Shown here piece after piece: positions 30,305 through 40,800 of a stretch of DNA of 64,000 bases. The stretch comes from Takakia lepidozioides. Lineage: Eukaryota; Streptophyta; Takakiopsida; Takakiales; Takakiaceae. Numbering within the stretch: the first letter of the stretch is position 1; every line of letters begins with the position of its first letter. Position numbers and translations under genes: made by a program. The stretch is taken from the NCBI GenBank assembly GCA_030704615.1, contig CM060734.1, positions 50,608,042 to 50,672,041 of the forward strand, given 5' to 3'. The notes under the pieces are model-generated. The model saw nothing but the letters and a program-made list of their open reading frames with translations, was not told the DNA's origin and searched no databases.

Positions 30305-30435
30305 TTGGGGCTGGTGTTTCATTGGAAACAGTATGTATATGTATGATATTATTAAACATACATATATATGTATATTTAAAGGGAAATATAGTATCATACA
30401 TATATATATTGTTTCCTACATCACCAGCTGCTGGT
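30305..30435. repeat. AT-rich inverted repeat, MITE-like
   Basis: The left arm starts near 30308 with CTGGTGTTTCATTGGAAACA followed by TATGTATATGTATGATA. The right arm (to about 30430) is its reverse complement with a few mismatches, ending TGTTTCCTACATCACCAG. The arms are about 45 bp with a short centre. It lies directly beside the 18S-like fragment. Confidence 0.6.
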
Positions 30436-30468
30436 AGCTCAGTTATTAGGGATGACATTTCCTGTTGT

Positions 30469-30544
30469 GTGTATCTAATAAATACGTCCCTTCCAGAAGT
30501 TGGGAGTTGGTGCACTTATTAGCTCTAGAATTACTACGGTTATC
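30469..30544 (-). rRNA. Fragment of nuclear 18S rRNA sequence (about 76 bp, partial)
   Basis: The reverse complement contains GATAACCGTAGTAATTCTAG and AGCTAATA, then GTGCACCAACTCCCAACTTC and TGGAAGGGACGTATTTATTA: the near-universal 5' domain of eukaryotic small-subunit rRNA. Only this short segment is present and similarity stops abruptly at both sides, so it is a transposed fragment, not a working gene. Confidence 0.85.
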
Positions 30545-30574
30545 TCCTCCTATTCGCACCTGGTTCCTTGAAGA

Positions 30575-31040
30575 AAGAAAACAAGCAAACATTAAGAAGA
30601 ACAACCAAAAACATTAAAACAAATTTTTGATAGACAAAAGTCCCAAAATCTTATTCATGAGTCAAGGCCACTGTCCCCTGTTCTGTAAAACCAAAAACAA
30701 AAACAAGCAAACATTAAGAAGAACAACCAAAAACATAAAAACAAATTTTTGATAGACAAAAGTCCCAAAATCTTATTCATGAGTCAAGGCCACTGTCCCC
30801 TGTTCTGTAAAACCAAAAACAAAAACAAGCAAACATTAAGAATAACAAACAAAAACAAATAAAAATAAAAATTAAAATTGATAGATTAAAATTCCCAAAT
30901 TTTTAATAAAATTCATCAGGGCCACTGTCCCCTGTTCTGTGAAAAAAAGAAAAAAGAGAGAAAGAAAACAAGCAAACCTTAAGAAAAACAAACAGCAACA
31001 TGAAAACAAATTTTTCATAGCCAAAATTCGGCATCTCACC
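30575..31040. repeat. Tandem array, about 122-bp unit, four copies
   Basis: 'acaagcaaacattaag' starts units at 30581, 30703, 30825 and (as a diverged copy) 30968. Each unit includes 'aaatttttgatagacaaaa' and 'ggccactgtcccctgttctg'. A lone 'ggcctctgtcccctgtttcc' at about 31736 suggests an older, wider array. Confidence 0.85.
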
Positions 31041-32540
31041 TCCGGATAATGAAGATCTTGAAGTGAATTGGCGCCATCGTAGATCTAGAGACAAAATTAA
31101 GACACAACTTGACTTTGATTCGCCCAAACGTCAGATAGTGGTTCTTCCTCCTTCTCATTCAGCTCCTCTCTTAGTCTTCTTGTTTTTCTATTCCATGTTC
31201 CTAGCATCTTTTGCCTTTGGCAGTTTTCCTAGACTTTGGTTTGGGGATGGTAGTCCCTCTGTATTTGCCTCCACGGCCGAGGTTATTGTTTCCTCATCCA
31301 TGAATTCATTCCAGGGGGGGGAAAACAGATTTTGCCGGAAATCATCTTGGTTTTTGTCAAAATCTATAATCGCCAAATATGTTTCTCCGACGAACCAATC
31401 TCTGTTTCGCAAAAAGAAAAGCTCTAAGAAATCGTATCCACGAAGATTTAGTATGAGACATTATTGGATATCGCATTCACTTCCCGCATAGTAGGTTTCA
31501 GTGGCAAAATAACCTGTACTATAGCTAAAAAATATCTAAAAAACACCATTGTTCAAAAAAGTTTCGCCGACGAACCTCTAAAACTTTACAAATACATTCA
31601 CAAACAAAAATGCTTTACACAGACATACTGAAAGGGGTTTGAATGGAGTGATCAGAGTTGTGAGCAGTGCACATGTTAACGCTAATCTTCGTTTTCCTCC
31701 TGTTGTGTCTCCCCTTTCTTAATGTGATTTCCAAGGCCTCTGTCCCCTGTTTCCTAAAAGCAAATATTTAAAAAAATATCTGCAAAAGTAGGGTTATATT
31801 GTTAGATTTGGAATAGGTAGTTTCACAAATTTTCTTGCATGAGCACATTTTTGTTTTATCATAGTATATTGTGATACAGTCCCAAAATATATGCGGTCTC
31901 AAGTCTCAACGGCCTGAGCATGCTTTGAACCTGTTACCCAACCTTGTGAATACATGCAGAGCTCCTCAAGGTGAAATCTTCTGTAGAGCGAAAGAGGGGT
32001 CCTTATGGTTATGTCACAAAACCTCCAATAACCCCCCCTTCCCTATAGAACTTGGCTACTCAGGAAAGAGGGACTAAGCAAGAGTAGAACAGAACTAACT
32101 AGTGGGACTCTTATCATGAGCTGGAGACTCCAATTTGGTGGACCCATAGAAAGAGTTGAGGATTAGTCATTTGTTGCTACCATTGGACACATTGATCACT
32201 CAATCCAGAGGCTGTCTTTTATTGCCCAAAAACTGAAAGAGGAGATTGTAGCCAGATTATAGACCACAAAAGTGAGGAACCGATGAGTAATAGAGAAACC
32301 CAGGATATGCTATTTCTGTACAAATGGTTTTTCCTATAATCCAATGGATAAAGAGCTCCAAATCAGCCCCTTGGTAACTGACTCCCTCTCCCTCCCTCCC
32401 TCTTCGTCTCTCTCGTGTGTCCCTTCGTGTCCCGGATTGCAGTGTTTAGTGCGTTATTCGCATGTTTGTGATCGAATGAGTATGTTGCGATCCGTTTTCA
32501 ACAGAACCCACATCTCCATTTCCTCAAATTTTACAGTATA
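31041..32540. other. Intergenic stretch before PDV2
   Basis: A plus-strand frame (31063-31491, 142 codons) and an overlapping minus-strand frame (31412-31188) are open, but neither has a recognisable domain. The rest is AT-rich. 32340-32603 is pyrimidine-rich and is likely the promoter and 5' UTR of PDV2. Confidence 0.35.
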
Positions 32541-32603
32541 GTGTGGCGCTTCGGCTCTGTAACGGTTTGCTTTCTCCGTATCCTCTTGCACCATCCTCCA
32601 ACA

Positions 32604-34713
32604 ATGGAGCCAGACGAAATAGGGGTAGTACTGGCAAGGGCTTCAGAGCTCCATGCAAAGATCAGTGATGCCATAGAGAGGGCTATGAAGTCGGAGTTCT
32701 TGCTGAGCACAGGTGGAAGAAGCCCAAGCGCAGGTGTAGACTCAGAGAATACGCCCTCTTCCCCGCGAGAGGCGTTGTCGGGAGATGGAGACAAGGAGTA
32801 CGGAAGTGATTTATATGAGGGAGGGGGATTGGGGCCTGCGGTCGGTGATGGCAATGCCGAGGCCCGGAGCTTGGGGTCTATCCGGGATGCATTAGAAGTG
32901 CTGGAAGAACAACTTGAATCCTTACAGGTGCCATCCATTATGCTTATGTCTCACGCTCTGCGTCTCTGTGTGCCATTTTCCTCCTTCCCTTTTTTAATTC
33001 ACTTTCCATTTGTTGTAGTTGATGACCATTTGGCTATGGCAAGCAAATCCTATTTGGTACTTGTCGTTTTCTTTCTCCTGGCTGAAGGATTTAAATGTGT
33101 GTGTGTGTGTCTGGGAGGGAGGGAGAGAGATGTGAGCTTATGTTGTAATGCCTTGGTATACATAGAGGTTTTAGCCTTGCAGCCATAAACTCCCGAGGGC
33201 TGTAATACTTTAGGGTGGGGTGTCAATCTCAGTATCGCGTCGAGAGTGAGCTTTATTGAAGCTGGAAACATGCATGTTCAGTTGTAATTGAGAAGACCAC
33301 TGGGTTATCATGCCAGCATAAGGCTGCAACCCTGTGCATATTCACCCAACCACCAAATGAGTACTGGTAATGTCAACTTGCCCCATACCATAGAGCTTGC
33401 CAGCAGGGTGTAGACATAGAAGTTTTGTTCCTTCCAGGTGCTGTAGTATGTTTGAGTTGCTAGATGGCATAACCAATACACCCTTGAGACCTGAAACTCC
33501 CACATGGAAGCAGGGATAGCTTTCACACCGTAGAGCAGTCAATGAACCGCCACTAGACTAGATCCATATCCATAACTTCATTTCTTCCATGAAGTTTTTC
33601 TGACCGAGACACCTTACCAAGCTGAGACTCCCACATGGAGGCAGGTTAGCTTACTTTAACAAGAATCAATCTGGGCTACAAGTGTATGGAGTTCGTGTGC
33701 ACTTTAATTGTGGAATCTGGGAACTATCTCACTGTCCAGTGCCCTGCAACCAAGCAAGAGGATCTTGACAAAGAATTTGGTTAGATCATGGGTAATGACA
33801 CAATGCCCGGGACTTTCTTTCCACTTGGTAAGGAGGAGGTGATCTGGAGGCTAGCAGGTTGTGAATTGAGGTGCACCAGAAACATTCCAATATGTTCTGC
33901 TTATCATTATAAAATAGGCTCATCTGAACGATAAAACCTCTTTTGTCGAATCAGGCTATGCAACAGCAGCAACGGACGGAGAAAGATGCAGCACTAGCAG
34001 ACCTCGAAGAAAGCCGGCGAATTCTACTTCGAAGGTTGAAGGACCATCGGGGGTGTGAGTTGGAGGTGGTGCATGAAGCCTTGGCATTTGCTGGGGAGCC
34101 TGTGGCAGAGAGGGATGACCTGCCACTTCCCCCATACCCTATGCCTATTTCTGACTCCTCCTTTGTGCCTTCTCTTGAGGACGAGTCACCCCCTTTTCGT
34201 TCTACCCCACTTTCTCTCAGGGGTAATGGTGCTGTGAAGAAGCTTACATTAGGTGACAGCCAAGATGAAGAAAACGACGAGTTGATTGAGCTGGAGGAGG
34301 AAGAGGGTGAAGATGCGGACCAAGAGGAGGGCACCAGTCCACAGTATGAAACACAGAGGGGAAAGGAGGATGAAGGTTTTTGGCGGCTTCCTACAAATAT
34401 TCTCAAGATTTCAGGGAGTGTGTTTGGTCACGCAACGAAGGCAGCATTGGTGGTGGTGAGTGTGATAGCATTTCTGGCTATTTCTCAGGTCGGCCAGGGA
34501 GGACACAAGAGAAGAGCTCCCCCACCCTATTCAGTAAAGAAGCCCTCTCCCATTCCACCACCCCGTCCAAAGCCCGCCCCTTTGCATGAGTGCCCTTTTG
34601 GGAAAAAACTGATAATGCAGGATGGGTATCCCAAGTGTGTGGTAAAAGAACGCGTGGAACTTCCATTTCCACGGGAAGTCAAGACACCTGATGTCTTGTA
34701 TGGGCGTGGTTGA
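32604..34713 (+). CDS. PDV2: PDV2-like plastid division protein
   Basis: There are two exons: 32604-32927 (108 codons, donor CAG|GTGCC) and 33955-34713 (acceptor TCAG|GCT), giving about 360 residues against about 307 in Arabidopsis. PDV2 is an outer-envelope protein that recruits the dynamin ARC5/DRP5B and binds ARC6 in the intermembrane space. Family features seen are MEPDEIGVVLARASELHAKI at the start, LGSIRDALEVLEEQLESLQ leading into a coiled coil (TEKDAALADLEESRRILLRR), the conserved ELEVVHEALAFAGEPV and DLPLPPYP, an acidic linker, one transmembrane segment (AALVVVSVIAFLAISQV), then ECPFGKKLIMQDGYPKCVVK, VELPF and a C-terminal YGRG whose last Gly matches the ARC6-binding Gly of PDV2. The start is the first ATG matching the family N-terminus. 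Confidence 0.92.
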
Positions 34714-35792
34714 TGCTCCTTTTTAAGAATTGTCTTTCTACTTGGAAGTGTAACAGAATCATTTTGCAGTATGAAGTTTCTCTTAGCACGTGAGTTTCTC
34801 GGATGGAATAGAGTCTACCCCCATCTGAATGATGGGGTGGAGAAGAGCTCTGAGACAGATAGAGACAGATAAGAGTTCTTCCTGGAAAGAGGGTGGGGAT
34901 GCCTTTCTCTCTTCATACTCGATTTCATGAGTAGTGGATGTATATTAGACCAGCAGGTGCACTTGCATTTAAATTGCAAACATTTATCCTCTGGATTCTC
35001 TCACAGAATTCTCATTGAATCAGCCTCAGAGGAGTGTTATGTGTGTGTGTGTGTGAGACCGATATATAGCCATTGATATTCTGCATAGTGACCGAGAAAA
35101 GCCTTTCTTAACATAATCAGTACTGCACACTGGGCAACAAGTAGATTAATTGTCACTTTGTGATCTAGGAGGTTTTGGATCCCTAGGAGATGTGACATGT
35201 AAAAGACACCTTGGCATAATTTTACATGGCACTGAAATAGAGTAGGTTAAGTTGCGGTGGGTGGTTTGTCCTTCTGATGGGCACTGTTCGCCTCAAAATT
35301 TCTAGCCCAAGATTTTGAAATAACCTAATGACACATCCCTAGTCCCAAAGGCTGCACCTGCCTACTTGCAGCAAGTTGGTTTTGATGTTTGGAGGGAGAT
35401 TTGTCTGCCCATCACAGGGGGTCGCAAAGTTGCTCAAATGAGTGGAGATGGCCTCAGTCAGTTCCCATTGTACCACTAGCTAAGCATAAAGGGACGATTA
35501 GTGGTGATGGCTTCAGTGGTGGCATTGATGCTTAGAAAAACTGTCATGTTTTTTAACGAATTTTAGTGGTACTAATCATTACTCACTTGCTCTCTTCTCA
35601 ACACATCTTACTCTTTACTGAAATATCACCTAATTTACAGCCACGCATGCTCAATCATTTAGAAAACATTCATGTCTAGTGTGTCATTCAGTTCTGAAAA
35701 ATTTCTGAAGGTTATCAGATGAGGGACAAAAGGTCATTCCAACACTGACAAGCAGGGACAAAATTGTGCTTGATATTCCCTGGGGCTATCGG
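34714..35792. other. Intergenic region
   Basis: This is the 3' UTR of PDV2 followed by non-coding DNA. It contains a (TG)n microsatellite at about 35039-35055. No gene was seen. Confidence 0.5.
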
Positions 35793-37204
35793 TTACTTGG
35801 AGGTCCATAACTCCCAGTCATAATGCAGATGACCACGTGCCCAACCAAGGGCAGCAAGCACTGCTTTATCTACCCCTGGCAATCCTTCTCCCTCTAGTGC
35901 TGTTCTCATCTTTCCAAACGGCTCAATTGACAAGGTGCCTTCATAGCCTGCCACAAAATCCCGGAAGACCTGTATGCAAACCACCATCCCTCAGGCACAT
36001 CTCATTTGCTACAGTCATATCCTTTCTTTTGCACCAGGGTCATGTGACATGGTTGAGCACACAGAATCACTGCCTTTGCAGACCAAGCATTCAAATGTGA
36101 TGCCTGAAACTAGTGGGCATTTCAAAATCAAAATGGTCTTCATGTCCTCAACCACAAAAAGTTACCAATTAATGCTGAGCTGATACAAAATGGGCTATGC
36201 CTTGTTGAGAAGGTAGGTTATCCACCCATCTCCAGCATTTTCATAAGCAAAAGTAGAAGGGTATAAAGTAACACCCCACATTGTGAAAGCTATGTGGTGG
36301 GTTCTACTTACTACTGTAGCATAGATGACACAGGCAATGATGAATTCGACAAGTTGAGTACAAATTAGTTCAGTATTCGATCATCAGACACTGACCTTGG
36401 CACACACATCTGCAATCTTCACCTTGGCATCGGACAACTCCTCGGCACTTTCAAGCTGTGCCAACAAACCGTCCCGAAATTTGGAGGTCTCCTGTACTCC
36501 TCCATAAAACCCAGCGTAAAAGAGACTTGTATAGTCAAATGTGTTTGAATTTTGGCGATGGAAAACAAAATTGGAAATCAGACGCTGGGGGAGAAATCCT
36601 GCCCAAGTGTTTCTGCTCCTTCCCTCGCATAAGTGTGTCCGTTCCAGATGATAAACACTCTAGTTTGCGCCTACGCTGGACTTCCTCCAGTAAGGAACTC
36701 ACAATTTGGACAATATCGAGCGCTAGGAGCCGACCTACCTCCTTCCCACACTGACTATGGGGCTTCGATACACATTTCCTTTGGACTTATGGCTGTGCAA
36801 GAAAGAAAGGCAGATGAAAATGCCAAACAGACGGAAAGCAGTGACTTTGGAAAGCAGAGACAGTGTTTTACGAAACACTGTACAACGAAACTCGAAAGAA
36901 TGTACTCACAAGACTTTCTTTGCCGTAGTTCCCGCGAGAGAGAGAGAGAGAGAGAGAGAACCTGGTCGGCAAAGTCTGCAAGCTGCGAACTTGCCAGGGG
37001 CGTTGCAACAGGTCTAGCCCAAGCTATCTGTTGAGTGCGTGGCGGTGGGAAGATTTCCACAGAGGAACCCCAAAGCCCACATTCACGCCTGCACAATCCT
37101 ACGACCTTTCTTCCTTCACCATTACTCCTTGCAAGGCAATGCAAGGCTGGGGCCGAGCTGAGGAAGCACCTTGTCACTGCCCGATCCACACACAAGAGCG
37201 CCAT
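35793..37204 (-). CDS. Unidentified gene, possibly plastid-targeted (model incomplete)
   Basis: This minus-strand gene is built from exon-like pieces: 37204-36962 (start MALLCVDRAVTRCFLSSAPA, Ser/Arg/Ala-rich like a transit peptide, donor CAG|GTTCTC), a middle exon ending at 36396 (SNTFDYTSLFYAGFYGGVQE, then KVKIADVCAK, donor AAG|GTCAGT) and a last exon 35969-35793 (VFRDFVAGYEGTLSIEPFGK...HLHYDWELWTSK, stop). The last two join in phase and read naturally. The junction between the first and middle parts is not resolved. I do not recognise the family. It is divergently arranged with ELL and shares the 37205-37828 spacer. Confidence 0.5.
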
Positions 37205-37286
37205 CTCTGCGTTGCTGCGACTGCTTGCCCGGTCCTCTCTCTCTGTGCAAAACAACGTGGATGGGAACCGTTGAGATCAAGGAATA

Positions 37287-37412
37287 ATGCTTTCACAGTA
37301 AGCATATCCTGCCTTCACAGTAAGAATATCCGTTTTCAGAGGAATAATTCCTTCACAGTAAGCATATCCTTTTTTAGAAGAATAATGCTTTCACAATAAG
37401 AATATCCGTTTC
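37287..37412. repeat. Short tandem/direct repeat, four copies
   Basis: 'ttcacagtaagcatatcc' and close variants occur four times, with a spacer 'gaggaataat'. It lies in the shared upstream region of the minus-strand gene and ELL. Confidence 0.7.
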
Positions 37413-37828
37413 CACAAAGTCTGACTTGACGCTTTTTTTTAAGCATGGGGCCAGAAAGAACCAAGAGTTGCGTAAAAGATGCGGGAGGGTGTGAAGAGGG
37501 AGAAAGGCTTGCCTTTCTCCCTCTGTCTGCGCGAGTGTTGGTCTCTGTGCGAGCGATGGCGGAAGCCCCTCGGGTTCTGCAGTGAGGCAGAATGTCAGGG
37601 GCGAGCAAGTTTGGGAGGGGGGAGGGCGGGGGCCGTCCCGCCTGGTGGCGGCCCCGCCACCATTGGGACGAGGAATGACGGCCATGACGAGGAGGGGCGG
37701 GTGGGGATGAAGGGGAAGGGGGGAAAGAGTCGGGGGTAATTGGAAAGGGGAGTAGTGGTGCTGCGCCTTCACAAGAGGAGAGCTTCCAGCTGATTTCGGA
37801 GCAGCTTGGAGTGCGGCCGCCGTTTGCC

Positions 37829-40800
37829 ATGGCAATCCGTCTTACGCCCGGACTTCTGGACGAGCTGAAGCGTGTGGAAGCGGGCGGGGTGTGTTCAATG
37901 AAGTTTGGGGCAAGCGCAGGGGGCCATGTGAGTCTCGCTGCAAACCAGAATTGAATTGTGTAAATGGATTTGCAACTTATCTGACACCACACTCCCCACC
38001 ACCACTGCCACTACTTCTATGCTAGTGGTTTGCAGCCTTCTTCTCAGTCTCCTCTGCCGATTATTCGCTAGGAGCGAATTTCCTGGTTTCTCCTCTGACT
38101 CACTCATCTCAACAAGCATGAATTATTGTCTAATGTTGTTTTCTCCTCTCCACCGGCCTCCTTCTTAGTGTGCTAACATCCTACCGTTGCCTAAAGCTTC
38201 TCTCCATGTCTTGGGGGATCCTCCATGGGCATTGCCTCCTCCTTTGCCCTTTGATTTTCCCCTTCCGTGATGCTCTCACTTTCTATACTTCTTTATGACT
38301 CGGGTTTTCTTTATTCCCAGGCAACCTAGGGTTTACCAGCCGGGCAATTTTGTAATCAAGCCTCCTAACCCTAATTCTAGGATAACTCTGAATTAGGGAC
38401 GGGTTTCCACAGAGTTTCCAAATCAACTCATGAATACAATTTGGCCTAATCCCTTACCTCCGAAGATTGATATTACACTGTAAGGTCTTATTGTTTTTGG
38501 TCTTAGTTAGTTGAATGTAGAATTTATTAGATCTCTGTTTTATGGTTCATTATCTCTTGTTGAATTCAATAGCATGTCAGCAGCAACCATCAGTGAATGG
38601 ACTAGTGAACGATCTCAATTCACGGAGGTACCAGAGGAGTGCGTTGAGACTGTTTAATGAAGACCTGTCTGACCTTTGATCAAGGTGTTTGCAGTCCCTT
38701 CAAGCAAGCAACTTTTTACTGTTCATTCACTTTCAACTGTGTTGAAAGAGATCACATAAGTGGTCGTGGAAAAATTTGGTTTTACACTTGATTAGATTGT
38801 GTGCTGATTGGTAAATGATGCCATACCTTTGTGATAGTTATCTTGTTGATATTCCATGCACGTTGCTTTGATATTCCTTGCCTCAGCAACCGTTCGGCAA
38901 AAAGGTCAATTGTCAAACTATTCTTCCATGGGATCCTACTTACTGCCCAGCAGGAACGAAAGCATGTGCAACTTGATTGTTCAATGAGCAGCAAGAATTA
39001 TTCAAATGTCTGCATAGGAAACTACCCTGAGGCACATGTGAGGCGTCAAATGAGAATAAGCAATGACTCTGTTTACGTAGTCATGGCTGGGTCACATATT
39101 TTTAACTTTTTGATCTACTCCAATTTTACATGAATTTTTAACATGGGGCATTGAACCTGTCTTGGAGCTTAAGACGTTCATGGGTAGTAACCATGCCAAG
39201 TCTTTTGTTCTCTGGAACTCTTCCTTCCTTAATGAAGAATTGAAGAATTGTGTGCCTAGAATTTTCTTTCCTAACTCCCTGATTAGGAGGCACCCCCTGG
39301 GGCTGACCTTTTCTGGGTAGGCATACCTTGGCACCATACTAGATCCATTTGAGTTCCATGTGAAATGGGTTGGCCATTTTTACAGAGATCTCTGGCAGTG
39401 CAATCAAGGTAAAGGGTCAGGAGCGTTGGCTATCAACAACATACTTCCTGCCCTTAGCACCAGTCATCAAGAAATATAACCCTTATATCAGATCAGTCCT
39501 AACAACAGTTTTATTGCTGTGGCATATGACCTTTGTATATGGATGCATCCATAAGCTGGGCCCATGCTCAACAAGCAGACTTTCGTAGCTGCCTTGTAGC
39601 ATACTAACTGTCTTTCTAAATGTGAGGGTTTGATGTCAGGTTTCAGAGAGTCAGTTTTTGTCGTCAGGAAGTCACCCGTTAATCAGAGTTACGGTGTAAG
39701 CTGTTGATCACTGTATCTCAATTGAGAGTTTTGGATCTGATGACTTGGTCGTGAACTGGCGCAGGTGATAAAGGTAGGTGAGGAGGAGTTTAAACTGTCA
39801 TCGGCACCGGAGCCTGGGGACCTGTGTGATATTTTTGAAGAGGAGCGACGTGGTGAAGATGGGCAAGGCCGACTAGTTGAGGCAGGGTCAGTGTGGCGCA
39901 AGCTGTCGGTCATCCGTACCCTGAGTGCCACTGAGAAAGACCGTGTGAAGAAGCGGTCTGTGGAGGCAGAACGCCAACAGAAGTCACGCAAGTATGTTTT
40001 TTCTAGCATTCTTTCAAGATAACAAGTTAAGATCAAAGCAACTTTACTTATGGCATGGTTAGAAGATTTGAAAACCTCACAGTCCAGACCTGGATCTCTG
40101 TTTAGAAATCGGCACAGATCTGAGAAATGGAATCCATATAGCAGCGAATTCACTTACAACAATATAAGTTGGTTTTTATTGGCTTACTTCACCCAAGCAC
40201 TGTGGAAAGTGAAACATAGGCCAAGAGAGCGGGAAGAAAATCAGAGTTAGCTCAACACCTGACACTTGCATCTGAACTGTGCAGGGCAATAATTTTGGAT
40301 CCAAACCACTCTCTTGTCAATAATCAAGCAGCTTCTTCTGGGGATGGTGAGTAAAATCATTTGGTTGATAGTTGCTCATCAATGGTATTACTTGGAATCC
40401 TCTTAGGTGTGATGTTATTCAACTTTCTATCATGCTCTGAAAATCAAGAAAAGCAGAGTGACACATAAGAAAGTTTTGCACCAATGAGAAGCTCAATGCA
40501 GGCTTGGTTGCAGCTTCAATTGCCCCTTTGACCAATCTCAGCAAGTCATCTCTCTCGATTTCTCTGCCCGTACACTCTTTCTCCTGTCTCTTGCCTCTTT
40601 CCAGTTGATTCTTAGTGGCCATCCCCTATAGCTCTCCCTTTCTATCTCATTGACCTCTAACATGAGGTCAGTCCTTGCTTGAAATGGCTTGACAAAAATT
40701 ACAACTATTATCTCTGCCTTTAGAACAACCTAACCTTGTTTGACATGCCTTTTCCATTAAGATCCTTGTCCCAGCATTGCATGATGTAGGGTACTCATAC

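Noticed and set aside
30430-30450. tRNA-like 'ggtagctcagtt' D-arm motif
   Set aside because: There is no matching anticodon or T arm downstream. The following bases are 18S-like sequence.
37336-37992. 218-codon minus-strand ORF over the ELL first exon
   Set aside because: It is a Pro/Ser-rich shadow of GC-rich promoter and exon sequence, and the plus strand has the supported gene.
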